Assembly: GCA_032718475.1 (NCBI GenBank)
Contig: JAUCBJ010007706.1
Coordinates: 1-64,000, forward strand
Direction of reading: 5' to 3'
Length of the DNA: 64,000 bases
Source of the DNA: Nemertoderma westbladi
Taxonomy: Eukaryota > Xenacoelomorpha > Nemertodermatida > Nemertodermatidae
Below, in pieces: positions 46,256 to 57,279 of this stretch; within the stretch, counting starts at the first letter, position 1; each line of letters opens with the position of its first letter. The notes under the pieces were generated by a model, which worked only from the letters and a program-made list of their open reading frames with translations, ran no database searches and had not been told where the DNA came from. The position numbers and the translations under genes were made by a program.

Positions 46256-49200
46256 ATGTCTGACACTCAGCAAAACCTGTCGGACAGTCTGATCGAGACC
46301 ACTATCTGTGATTCAGATAGGAGAGTGGAGCGAATAATAGAGAAGCTCGGCTCACCTCCTACTGTAAAAAAGGTCATCCCTCCAGTAGTATCAGACCCTA
46401 GGCTAGTCCACCATAGGTCCATCATAGGCACTCGGGCACAGGTAAAACGGGACCAAGAGGCAGCTGTCCTATCGCAGCAACATCTTGGTCAAGAACCTAC
46501 TTCCCAGAGACCGGATAGCTCCAGCAGTTCGGATACTGTAGAGTTGACTCCCGAACATGGAGTACAGATGGCTGATACAGTCTACTCGGACCCCCTTCTT
46601 ACTCTTCCTGCTGCAGTACTAACTACTATACTCATTGCGGTGGAGGAACATCAAGCCGACTGGGCGAAGAATAAGCAAGCGACCCAAGATGATTACGCGG
46701 GATACGCCAGGGAAGAATTGATATCTGTTGTTGAATCACAATGGAACTTTCCCGGACTCGGACTCCCGTTGGACCTGTCTGAGGCTACTTGGGAAGATAT
46801 ACACAGGATGGGAGTGGCAAAAGATACAATGGATCCAGCTGTTTGGAAGAGGTCGGCAGCAGGATATGTGCAGGGATTCTTCGGATCCTTGGAGCGATTG
46901 GAAGGGCAGCTGTTTCGACAACCTCACGGACCTCAAGAGCAGGAAGAACTGCTATATCAAATACGCGAAAGAACCCTACGCATTCGACTAATCCTCTCAG
47001 CCTTTGAGGAAACTTCCAAAAGAAGACAGGACACGTCGCTGCAGGTTGCTGTCAAAACTTGGCTACATCGGGTAGATCTCAAAATACAGGAAACAGCCCA
47101 TTGGAAATCCCAACTGGCTGAGAGATCAACCTATGAGGAACCAACTGATGTCACCGAACCAACTGATGTCACCCTTGCTCAAGCGGAAAGCGAAGAGGCC
47201 GCCGAGAAACCGCAAACTAGAGACGCTATCGACATTTATTTGTCCGACTATCAGCGATTTCTAGGAGACGAAGAGTTGAGGAGACGGCTACATGGACTTT
47301 CCCCTAGTAGTGAAGGAACCAAGCTTATACTGGACGCGATCGATACTGAAATGATAGCTGCAAACCAAGCTGAATGTGATGAAAAACTCCGTCTCACTAG
47401 AGTCCGAGAAGAACAAATAAAGAAAAGAAGGATAGAGGAACAAAAAACGGCGGCTATGGCGGCGGCTATAGCAGAGGCAGAAGCAGAAAGTAAAGCAGCA
47501 AAGACGGTGGCAAAGGCAAATGCAGAAGCAGAAAGAAAGGCAGCGGCTGCAGAGGCAGAGGCAGAAGTAGAAGCAAAAAGAAAAGTGGCAAAGGCAGTGG
47601 CAGAAGCAGAAAGGAGAGCATCTGAGCAGACTACCCAACTGGAGTTAGAAAATCTGCAAGAGACACAAGACAGTATAAATAAACAGTATACTGCTAATCA
47701 GATGCAGATGATGAGAAAATCTACTCCCAAGCGCCAAGGGTACACATCATCGGAGGAAGGCGATACTACAGACCCTGAAGGCGGAGGAGATAGATCTCAT
47801 CTAAGTAGGCGTAGAAAAACATATTACCGTCGTAAATTGCCTGATTTGCCCCCAGCTGTTAAAAGACAGCTAACTAGCACAGATTTAGGTAGGGCAGAAC
47901 CTATAGAACAATTTATCCAGGTCAAAAGACTCCCTACTATAGTCGATGAACCTGAAATAATTAGGCCTGTAATTCCCAAAGTCACTTCTGTGCTAGAGAC
48001 CCCTACACTTCCAGAGCTTAACTCTAAATTCCCTTTACATAGCACTACACTGCCTGTACCCGGTGGAACAGCCCATGCAAACACCCCTGTCCAGATAGCA
48101 GAGAGAGAAATCAATAATTTGTCTCCCGTCGTCCCGCGTCAGCCCGCTACTATGTTGGCGACTCCCGCTTCGGCGGTTGAGTGGGTGGAAGAGGGACGGC
48201 GGGGGATGAATCTTCTGCTAGGACAGATGCAGGAGACTGTCCACCAACTTAAGGGAACAGTGAGGGAAAGTAGAGCAGAGTTGCAAGAAGTGCAGCAAAG
48301 TATCGCGCTAGAACGCGACAAATTAGTCAATATACAAAAGGGCATACCAATACCCCCTGTAACATTGTGCCAACCTGTTAGGTCTGAAGTATTACATGCG
48401 CAAGGTGTGGAGCCTACACGCATCTATACTGCTAGTGAAGTTGAAACTCCTATAGCAAACCCTATTAAGGGTGATGATAGACCTGTTATTAATGATATTC
48501 CCTATAGACCTGATAATGATCCGAGAAATTTGTATACCGATAATTCGATATTAAATAACACGATGGCCCAAGAAAGCTTTACGCGTCAGATGGCTAGAAC
48601 AGAAGCCCGCCAAGCGGTCAAAGTGGGAGAGATCGTCAAATTCAATGGAGATGAGATGAAATGGTTACCTTTCAACGAATATTACAAAGATAGCATACAG
48701 AACTCTGTACTATCTAACGGAGAGAAACTTAGATTTCTCATCAAGTGTTTGGAAGGACCTCCCAAGTTAATGGCGTTAAAGTTTATTGGACATCCAGATG
48801 GATTAAGACAAGTTTGGGATACATTAAACATCAGGTATGGTAACAAAGATAACATAGCTAAGTATTTGTATACAAAATTGGTAGCCCCCCGACACTTCCT
48901 TAGTAGTGGGATTATAGAGTTTTCCGATGAAATACAAGAGATCTGTAGACAACTGGACTGGTTAGGTAAGTCGCACGAATACCAGAGTTCCATGGTTATT
49001 GGAGCCGTAGTCTCTACTTTACCAAAGGGTGGAGTATGCACACGCTGGGACAAGAAAGTGTTGTACATGAATGACCAACAACGACGAAGCCCTACCATGG
49101 CTGATCTCATGTCTTTCTTAGATAGTGAAGTAAAATTACAACTCATAAGGCAGGCCAGAGAGAAAACATCGGAAAATAAGGTAAGTGAGAAACCCGATTC

Positions 49201-50899
49201 TAGGAGAAGGATAATACCAGTGTGTTATACTGACGACGGCGAAAGCCAAGCTTCTCAAGAAGAAGACAGCGGGAAAGACACAGCAAAATCTTACTATGAC
49301 AACAAGACCTATAAAGACGTAAGTAAATACAAGTCTCGAACCAGTGACAAGAGAGAACAGGTAACAACAACTCCTCCTACGTCTCCTAAGAGAATTCACG
49401 GAAGAAAGCCCGAAGAAAGAACGAGAGTGCATAACGTTAACCAAGTTAAGGTGAGTAACATCAAACCAAAATGTGCGCTGTGCGACGGGCCTCACCGTTT
49501 GAGTGCGTGTGCTGAATTTCTAAAGAAATCCCCTGTAGACAGACGTACAGTCCTGTGGAATAAGCGGTTATGCTATAATTGCCTCAGATCAGGACACCAA
49601 CGGCGAACCTGTTACTCCGACGTAAAGTGTGCAAAGTGTGGCGCGAAACATCACATCTTGTTACACAGTGAGTTCGAACGAGACAACCCGAGTCAGGTAA
49701 GTGAGCCCGAACTACATGTCCAATTCAGTGATGTGAACGACACTGACCAAGGTTCTGAGTGGGAAGGATTCTATACAGACGAATTCTCCGATGCCAACGA
49801 ATCCTGTTATCTAATAAATACCACAGTGTATCGAGCACTTACGGATGAAAAGGACACTGACGAGTTTACTCCAACTCCTTTTGACAAACAACCATCTTGG
49901 AAAGTTCCAACTTCCAACATAGGAATAAGAGAATTTCCTGTAGTGCAAGTTCGAGTTCATGGTCCCAACAAGAGTTACATAGTGAACGCCCTACTTGACT
50001 CCGGCAGCACAGGAACATTCATCGATCAAGAACTAGCCGAAGATATCTTTGCTGGACAACCCAAGTTCCGGACTAAATTGAATATGTCAGGAATTATGCA
50101 GGTTTGGAAATCTACCCTAACGGCAGATTACTATGTAGGTGCGTTGTCCACCCCCCAGGATAAGTTAGGAACACAAGGTGTAAGGTCAGTAAAAATGGTG
50201 GCTATAAAGAACTTTGCTACTACTCAAGCAGACCTTTATAATTGGGACGAAGATGAGAGCGTCCAACATCTTAAGATACCTCGATTCCAGACAGATTATC
50301 CTGGAGTGCAAATACTTATCGGCCAAAACGCGCATGAGGCGCTCGAGCCATTAGAGAAACGGCCTGCTCAACCACAGCCACTACAAACCTATGCGGTAAG
50401 AACTAGAGTAGGTTGGTACTTCACTGGCCCTTCCCGTAGAACTCTCAAAGAGAGATTACCTCAACAACAGGTATACCAAGTAAAGGGGGAAGTGGAGAGC
50501 AGTGATGTGGACGACCCAACTGAGGGAACACCATACTCCTCAGATAATGACGATATTAACTCCAATGTAGATCAATGGAGACATTGCCTTGGGACGATTA
50601 ATCCAGCCGACATCGCTTCCAGAGGAGCAACTCCTCAAGAACTGATAGATACTCCAGGCTGGTTAGGTGGATCCGACTTCTTAAGTAAAGAAGAAGAAGA
50701 ATGGCCTCCTCATCTTACCACGGCGGAGAGTAGACAGGCCAAGGGAGCGGAGAAACTAACACAACCACTCAATCGCCCAGCTAGTCGTTTATGTTTACTG
50801 GAAAGAGACCGAAAACTGTCCGGAAACTATGGAAGGCAAGATACTCTTCCTACGACCACTTCCCTAATCCGACAAATATCTAGGGACTCCATAACGTAA
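46256..50899 (+). mobile_element. BEL/Pao-type retrotransposon ORF: gag-protease with reverse transcriptase deleted
   Basis: One uninterrupted ORF of 1547 codons. About residues 368-475 form an Ala/Glu/Lys-rich coiled coil. A DUF1759-like gag region spans about 788-950 (IVKFNGDEMKWLPFNEYY, LIKCLEGPPKL). Zinc knuckles follow: CALCDGPHRLSAC near 1072, CYNCLRSGHQRRTC near 1105 and CAKCGAKHHILLH near 1124. A retropepsin-like protease has LLDSGSTGTFID near 1246 and TRVGWYFTG after it. The frame then jumps to TINPADIASRGATPQEL near 1445 and WLGGSDFL, which in BEL/Pao elements lie after the RNase H. Reverse transcriptase, most RNase H and integrase are missing. The deletion keeps the frame, so the product could still be made as a gag-protease protein. 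The element is non-autonomous. Confidence 0.87.
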
Positions 50900-52520
50900 T
50901 AACATATGGAGTGGGCGTGTGACTATATCATTTTATATTTGTTTTTATTTTATATTTATGTATGTATTATTATGTAATTTTATTATAATCGTTTTCTTTA
51001 ATTTTATTTAGTAGAATGTTATTTTAGAATATTTAGTAAATTAGTGCAATATATTAGTGTTTATTACGTACATAATTACTTATAATATATATTTAGTGCG
51101 ACGGCAAGAAGTAATTATTTTCTCTTTCCTTACTGTCCGTATTATATTATAAATGCGAGACTATAGTAAGATGACATGTCAGTACTTCTTAAAGTACAGT
51201 AAAGCCACTATTATATTTAAGTATTATTGGTAGGCAGAGTATTAGGAATGCAAAGTTCAGATCCTCGTGTCTCGGCTAAACCAAGCTCTGGGTAGACCTT
51301 GGAAACGACTTGCCTCTTCACACTGACATTGCTTCGTGCGATATTGCTCTTCTACCTTATAACAAATAATACATATAGTAGCGTGATGTCCCTCTAACAG
51401 TAGCGTCAATCGCAAATAAATCTGTTAAACTTTTGACCATCTGTAATTCTAGTCGATTAAGATATCGTGGCACCCACCGATATACTTGAAAGACAAATTC
51501 TAGAATCAGTGGTTAACGTCCCCAGACAAGTTCTGGAATAAATTGGTGCCCATCCTAGATATTAATTTAATATTTATTAAAATCTTTAAAATTCAGATCC
51601 GTTAACAATTCTAGTCGATTAAGATATCGTAGCACTTACCGATACTCTTAAAAGACAAATTTCATAGAATTGAGGATCTTATGTCCCCAGACTTGCTCTG
51701 GAATAAAATTTATGTCAATTTAACATCAAATAATAAAATTCACGGGAATAAATTAAATTCATATTTAAATGAATTTCATAAATTGTCATTTTGTGCAATT
51801 TATAACATTCCCAAAATTCCAGTAATTAATAGATCATGGGAGCGGAGATTCATATTGAGTGTATTAGAGTGTGAGAATCTCCAGCATATAGTCAATAGCC
51901 GATAAAATTTATAAAATCATGCATAAAGAGGATATTGACAATTAAAGAATTACTATTAAATAACATCCCAGATCTGTATGCATGAGGATTGCCCTAATTC
52001 TACCGCTAGTTTTCCATAATGTCACCATGGCAACACCCACGCTAGAACTAGAAGCAAGTTAAAAGAACAATAAAGGGCTTGCCCCATTGCGTAGCATAAG
52101 AGTATACATAGCGCACTATTAGTATCCAAGGATACATAGTAAATACGTGACATTCTGGAAGACACTGACTAACGGACAAATGGTATGCATGTGTGCAGTA
52201 AGTAATGATTGTATGGAATTTGTGCGTTTATAGGTGAATGTTACTACTAAAGTGTGTTTACAGTAGCTAATCGCAATTGTAAAATAGCCCTAACTCTACC
52301 GAGATAACCTCAAGTGGATTCAAGCCTTTGGGACGGACAGTGGTGGGACTTGTGCCGGTTATCGTTGTCGTGCTGTGCTACATGTTGGCGTAAACACTGC
52401 GACAGCGGTACATCGGCGCTGAGAAACCCACTGTCCGGGGGCAAAAGGCCTAGTAGGAAGCGACGCCCGCTTACCTAAAATATTAACGTATATTGATATT
52501 AACAAACTCAGATAGCAAAT
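50900..52520. other. non-coding 3' flank of the BEL/Pao ORF
   Basis: AT-rich 1.6 kb expected to hold the remains of the 3' end of the retroelement. A 162-bp-offset duplication is present at 51445-51712. The frame at 51681-51905 shows no family and overlaps that repeat. No LTR match to 42.8-46.2 kb was visible by eye. Confidence 0.4.
51445..51712 (+). repeat. imperfect direct duplication, 162-bp offset
   Basis: AATTCTAGTCGATTAAGATA...GCAC...CCGATA...AAAGACAAATT...GTCCCCAGAC...CTGGAATAAA occurs at 51445-51545 and again at 51607-51710. Each ends in CCCCAGACNNGNTCTGG, a small inverted repeat. Confidence 0.7.
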
Positions 52521-53624
52521 ATGACGGAATTAATAGAAGATGACCTTGGTATTAGAGAGCGATATACTCTACCTTTACAAGCGTTTGTGGATAGCTTGAT
52601 ACGCGGTGAAGCTGATCCGACTATTACGGAGGACGATGGGCGCTATATCGAACCGCCGATGTCCCAGGAACAACTTACGCGCGAAGCGGACTATAGAAAA
52701 TTCACCGCTCGCTATACGAATCGTAATGGTACGTATATGGACTTCTTAACTAACGGCCATACCTACCTCAACTATACAAGGGGAAGTTGAACCCATATGT
52801 TTAGAATCGGAAGAGATTCAGCCCCCCACGGCTCGGAGTAGCGATAGCGACTATATATTGGAATGGTATCAAGGTCCACAGTGTCTTACTGCGTATGATT
52901 ATCGCCATGCCAATTATGTTTCTCGACAACGTTGTCGGCTGTGCGCATCGAGAGACCATATTACGTCTATGGACACCAACGATCTTTGTTCCTATTTCCA
53001 CGAGCAACCGTCGATGGAAATCTATTGTGCATATTGTCGGCTTAATAATTTGCACATTTTTGCCGTCTGCCCCCAATTTATGACTCAATGCCATCATTGT
53101 CAATTAAAAGGACACGCCAGCTTTGATTGTCCCTTTAACCATGATTTAGAGAGCGTAGATGAAATGATTGTACTACGTTATATAAGAGCTTGGGAAGCGA
53201 ACGCTGATTTACATTGTGACTCACGCCATCGCTATTATCCCGGACGCGCCTATGAAGGAGTTTATGCGTTCCATCCATATTTGTTTGCCTCCGTCGAGCA
53301 GAAATCGCGCCTATCAAGTTATGAACTATTGAAGCGCGTTGGAGAATGTATTTCAACCAAATATGTACGCAAATTCCTCAGGAGCATTAATCCGAGTGAC
53401 ATCCAGTCTTACAACTTAATAAACTTTATCCGTCAAGACCCTGCCTATGGAGACTTATTTGTCAACTCACACCCTGAGTTACAAGAAGTATATCGACGGC
53501 CTTACGAGTATCGAGCCCGCGAACGCGAGTTAGAAAGAACCATTAAACCAAGGAAGTTTCTAACGGCCTATGGTCCACCCACGGCCCTCGTTCAGACCAC
53601 TCGTAAAGGACCCGTAAGAGCGGC
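52521..53624 (+). pseudogene. unrecognised zinc-knuckle ORF (gag-like), frameshifted
   Basis: An ATG at 52521 opens 89 codons (TELIEDDLGIRERYTLPLQA...). Coding then appears to pass to the +1 frame, which is open across 52750-53961. That frame has cysteine-rich motifs CRLCASRDH, CAYCRLNNLHIFAVC and the canonical zinc knuckle CHHCQLKGHASFDC (CX2CX4HX4C). It continues with a helical, basic region (YRRPYEYRARERELERTIKP). Multiple zinc knuckles without other domains suggest a retroelement nucleocapsid/gag-type protein. I cannot place it in a family. At about 53625 the frame runs into LINE sequence, so its own C-terminus is lost. The frameshift could be a mutation or a programmed shift. Confidence 0.55.
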
Positions 53625-53998
53625 GCTACGCCGGGTACATTGTGTCAAGTACAATGCACACATCTCCAACCAGACACTATATAACATTGGAGGTGTCTCA
53701 TTGGTTCCCCCAAGCTTGACACTAGAACAAAATCGCCTCCGCTTTGCAGGACATTGCTTTCGCCGTGAGGACCAGCCAGTGCATAATCTTGTACTTTGGC
53801 AGCCTCATGGAGTGAATAAGCATGGTGGACAGCCCATGACTTTCTTGAGACGCATCTTAAAGGACACTGGCCTTAAAGATGCGGATGATCTAGCAAATGT
53901 CATGGGTGATAGGGAGTTGTGGCGGCGCAATTTTGTTGACAAGCCGGCACAGCATTCTTAAAAATGCAGCTGCAATGCAGCATGCCGATCCTAGTAGT
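53625..53998 (+). pseudogene. RTE-like LINE, copy 3 (3' end only), fused in frame
   Basis: From CTACGCCGGGTACATTGTG it matches the last ~375 bp of copies 1 and 2, including YNIGGVSLVPPSL and FAGHCFRREDQPVHNLV. It shares the same 3' tail CATGCCGATCCTAGTAGTAG. It is joined in frame to the zinc-knuckle ORF, giving one open frame up to 53961. Typical 5' truncation of LINE insertion explains it. Confidence 0.87.
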
Positions 53999-54641
53999 AG
54001 GCGTAAAGCAAATAAGTCTAACAGGTGAATGAAACTGAATAGTGAACCTATTCTTCAAAATGAATTCCTTTCTCTTGCAAGTCACTTAGGTCCTGGGGAG
54101 ACAGCATGGTTCTAGCCGGTTCTGATATTTTCACCGATTTAGTATTTTCTAAGTATCGACGACAACAAAGCTCATTGAAATGAGCGTATAGATACCCAGG
54201 TTTGGCTGTTTGGAGTTCTGACAAACCATTTAATTGAAACGTAATTGTTCCCCAATATTTAACTATAACTTTCTCCTCCTTGAAAATATACTGACAAGAG
54301 CTACACTTCTTCGCGTTGCAAGACGAACTGTCTGACGAACCTGACGTGAACCTACGGTCTGACGGTACCTGTCTACTGCTGTGACTGGTGTCAGGCAGTA
54401 GCGTATCGCGTATCCATCCATACTACCGCTACCGGTCCGGCAGACAGCCATTGTTGTCGTGCCCGGGCTGCCGGGCTATACCCCTGCAAAGGCTATGTCA
54501 TGATAATAAATCTAAATTTAAATTTCCCACTACCGGTACAATATACCAGTATACACAACAAACGTCCTTGTGATTGGTTCATAGGCAAGCACCTACGCAA
54601 GAAATTCCAACGCCAAAAGACAATTATCGCCTACGCGTAAA

Positions 54642-54663
54642 CCTACGCGTAGCTACGCGTAGG
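54642..54663. repeat. 22-bp perfect palindrome of ACGCGT boxes
   Basis: Two CTACGCGTAG half-palindromes meet at a GC centre, forming one longer palindrome. A third CTACGCGTA precedes it at 54631 and TACGTATACG follows. ACGCGT is the core of MluI cell-cycle boxes in fungi; here I regard it as a structural curiosity only. Confidence 0.6.
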
Positions 54664-54799
54664 CCTACGTATACGCAGTAAACCCAGCAAAGTCATAGCA
54701 TGATAAGTCGCTGATAAATTGCTACTAATTTCGCCGGCTAATACCCTGCTAATTTCGCCGGATAAAAGCCGGCTTTTTGGTTCCAATGTTCTTAAAGGT

Positions 54800-55075
54800 T
54801 TCGAAGGGTGGATTTCGAAGAGAAATATCCATCGTTTAGTAGACTATTAGCCTTCGATTAGTAGTTTACGAAGCATTTTCGAAGGATAATTCGAAGACAA
54901 AAATGCTTCGTTTAGTAGACTATTCGCCTGCGATTAGAAGTTTATTTAGCATTTTTCGAAGGATGATTTCGAAGATAAAAATGCTTCGTTTAGTAGACTA
55001 TTAGCCTTCAATTAGAAGTTTACGAAGCATTTTCGAAGGATAATTTCATACATTATTAGAAGCATTTTCGAAGAA
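54800..55075 (+). repeat. 76-78-bp tandem repeat with TTCGAA palindromes, 3.5 copies
   Basis: CGTTTAGTAGACTATT starts at 54833, 54909 and 54987. Each copy contains the paired ATTTTCGAAGGAT and TTCGAAGA blocks and AATGCTTCG. Since GAAGCATTTT and AAAATGCTTC are inverted, each unit can fold into a hairpin. Confidence 0.8.
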
Positions 55076-56453
55076 TAAAAAATACTATTTTTCGAAGAAA
55101 AAAAATGTAACTGAAACAATCACTGGACCTGCCTGTGGATGCTTTGGTGAAGAGGGAGGGGGTATTAGCCTATACCTACTGTAGTAGCCTACCGTACTGC
55201 CGTATCCTACCCTACACCCTACTTCCCTATCCTACAATACGTTATACACTTATTAATGGAAGCGGCTGAGTATATAGAGAAATATATAATCAATATATAT
55301 TTGAGGGTATCTATGGAAACTTTAGGTGATAATCGAAAAATTTGAATTTGTTAGTTTAAATTTTAATAATTTCCCATATTGTCAGCCATATTAGATTATT
55401 CGTGTTGATGGATCTATGAAAATTAATTAAATTTAGATGCATTTAATTAATAATTATGCTTCTCTGATGACGAAAATATGCATTATTTGCCTGATAATTT
55501 ATCTTCGTTTTCGAAGACAATTATCAGCCATATATAAAGAATTGATAATATTTTACATAGTAATGGACCAAGCGGCTCGGCTGGTAAGGAAATGACCATA
55601 TGCTGCGAATGCTCATCAGATTTACAAATCTGAAATTCCGGTTTCAAATTTCAGTTCCCAGTTACAGTACGAATTTAAATTCCCAGATACGAATTGTTCA
55701 CAGTAGTAATAAGTAAGTAGTAGGCCTTCAGCTTACAGGCTTAAGCATCAAACATACTGCAGTATTCACTTACAGTCACTGACTGACTGACTGACTTTAC
55801 TTTACATCATTTAGGTAAATACCAATTAGGCCTACTGCACACAATGTCAGAATGTGCAGAGTGCAGGTGTATGTAAATTGTAAAGTAGCCTAATACATTT
55901 CGGAATTGTATTGCACTGTACTGCTGTACTGTATGTCAGAGTATAGGAACTGACTAATACCGCAGAAAAATACCACCGACAATAGTCTGACTACCACCGA
56001 CAAAAACTAATAATAAAAGAAACACACCGACATATGAAAAACAATAACGATTTTTACCATGCAATAGGGCCTATAATTTATATTTAATTTATTTAATTTT
56101 ACCATGCATCACTCACTATGCAATATAATAATTTAAAACAGATAATTTACAGATTTATGAAGGCCAGAGCTGCAGAGGGCCTGTATGGAATCCATCCAAA
56201 AAGTGCGCCGGACAGCCGGATAGCGCGCCGACCAAATTTTATGCGCGCCACGCGCCGATGCCATTCAGCCATTTCGAAGAAAAACCCCGCGCCAACTAAA
56301 TTTTTAAGCGCGCCGATGCAATTTCGAAGAAACCCCGCGCCAACTAAATTTTTAAGCGCGCCACACAGCCACACATTGAAACAATTTTGAAGAGCGCCAC
56401 ACCAATGCAGCAATGCAAATTCAATTTGAGGGAGTGTAACCAATCTGTCAATG

Positions 56454-57279
56454 TCAGTCAGTAGGGCTCGATCGGAGTTGGGATTTGGCCGGAGCCGGAG
56501 CAGGAGCCGGAGTAGGACAATTTGGCCGGAGCCGGAGCAGGAGCCGGAGTTTTTCAAAAATTTTAAAAAATTAATTATTTATAAAAAAAAAATAAAGTAC
56601 CGGTATGTTATCGTTCGCCAATCGCTCATAATCAATCATACTGCCAACTGCTGTACTGTCAGACTGTAGGTCTAATTAATTTCATAATTTATAGATTTAC
56701 GAATTTTCAATTTAAAATTTAAGTAATTAATTTATCACGGACAGACGGCCTGAAAATTACCTACAGTACCTAACTCACAGACTCACTAACTGTGGTAGAG
56801 GTGTGTACTGTAGGTAGCCTACCGCAGTACCGTACGTGTACCAGTACTGCAGTACAGTATGCCTGGTATGCTGGCATGGCATGACAGCAGTAAATGGCTG
56901 CAGTGGTACAGCTACAGCTGTACAGTGTACATTCATAGCATTTACAATTTTTACAGTAGGGCTGTAGGGCCTATCTGTAATAGTCTGCTAGTCAGCCAGC
57001 TGGCCAGTACCAGTACTGCAGTACAGTCAGTCAGTCATTGACTTTAAGTAAATACTGCAGTACCGGTATTATTCTTGATATTGAAGCTGTACTACAGTAC
57101 TTACTTCAGTACTTATAGTGTAAATAATTGTTCAGATTAGAATATGCACGAAATATAATACTTTATTAAAAAATTAACTCCGGCAATATTTTTACCGGAG
57201 CCGGAGCAGGAGCCGGAGGTGCCAAAATGGCCGGAGCCGGAGCCGGAGGGCGGAGCTCCGATCGAGCCCTATCAGTCAG
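56454..57279. mobile_element. non-autonomous hAT-like DNA transposon with 8-bp target duplication
   Basis: Terminal inverted repeats TAGGGCTCGATCGGAG (56462-56477) and CTCCGATCGAGCCCTA (57256-57271) are perfect. They are flanked by the identical octamer TCAGTCAG at 56454-56461 and 57272-57279. An 8-bp target duplication with TAGGG-type ends is the signature of the hAT superfamily. Subterminal GGAGCCGGAGCAGGAGCCGG blocks occur at both ends in the same orientation. The interior (about 780 bp) is AT-rich with many CAGTAC palindromes and no transposase. The perfect ends suggest recent activity driven in trans. Confidence 0.85.

Larger units (their letters stand above)
53999..56453. other. non-coding DNA with short palindromes and a 76-bp repeat
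   Basis: No gene is recognisable. It contains an ACGCGT palindrome cluster (54631-54665), duplicated GCTAATTTCGCCGG (54726-54762), the TTCGAA-rich repeat at 54800-55075 and a GC-rich degenerate GCGCGCC cluster at 56205-56375. The frames at 56118-56390 (+) and 56147-56557 (-) read this GC-rich repeat and lack features of genes. Confidence 0.4.

Noticed and set aside
42766-52520. A matched pair of LTRs around the BEL/Pao ORF
   Set aside because: Reading both flanks, I found no shared direct repeat longer than chance. The LTRs may be deleted or too diverged to see by eye.
52900-53130. Nanos-type zinc finger
   Set aside because: CAYCRLNN and the later CHHC...C motif look superficially alike, but the Cys/His spacing (CX2CX5HX4C, CX2CX4HX4C) does not fit the Nanos CCHC pair and does fit retroviral-type knuckles.
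55460-55490. Hammerhead ribozyme (CTGATGACGAAA)
   Set aside because: The core strings touch each other with no room for stem II, and flanking stems I and III do not pair.
56118-56557. ORFs over the GCGCGCC cluster
   Set aside because: Low-complexity GC-rich repeat open by chance on both strands.
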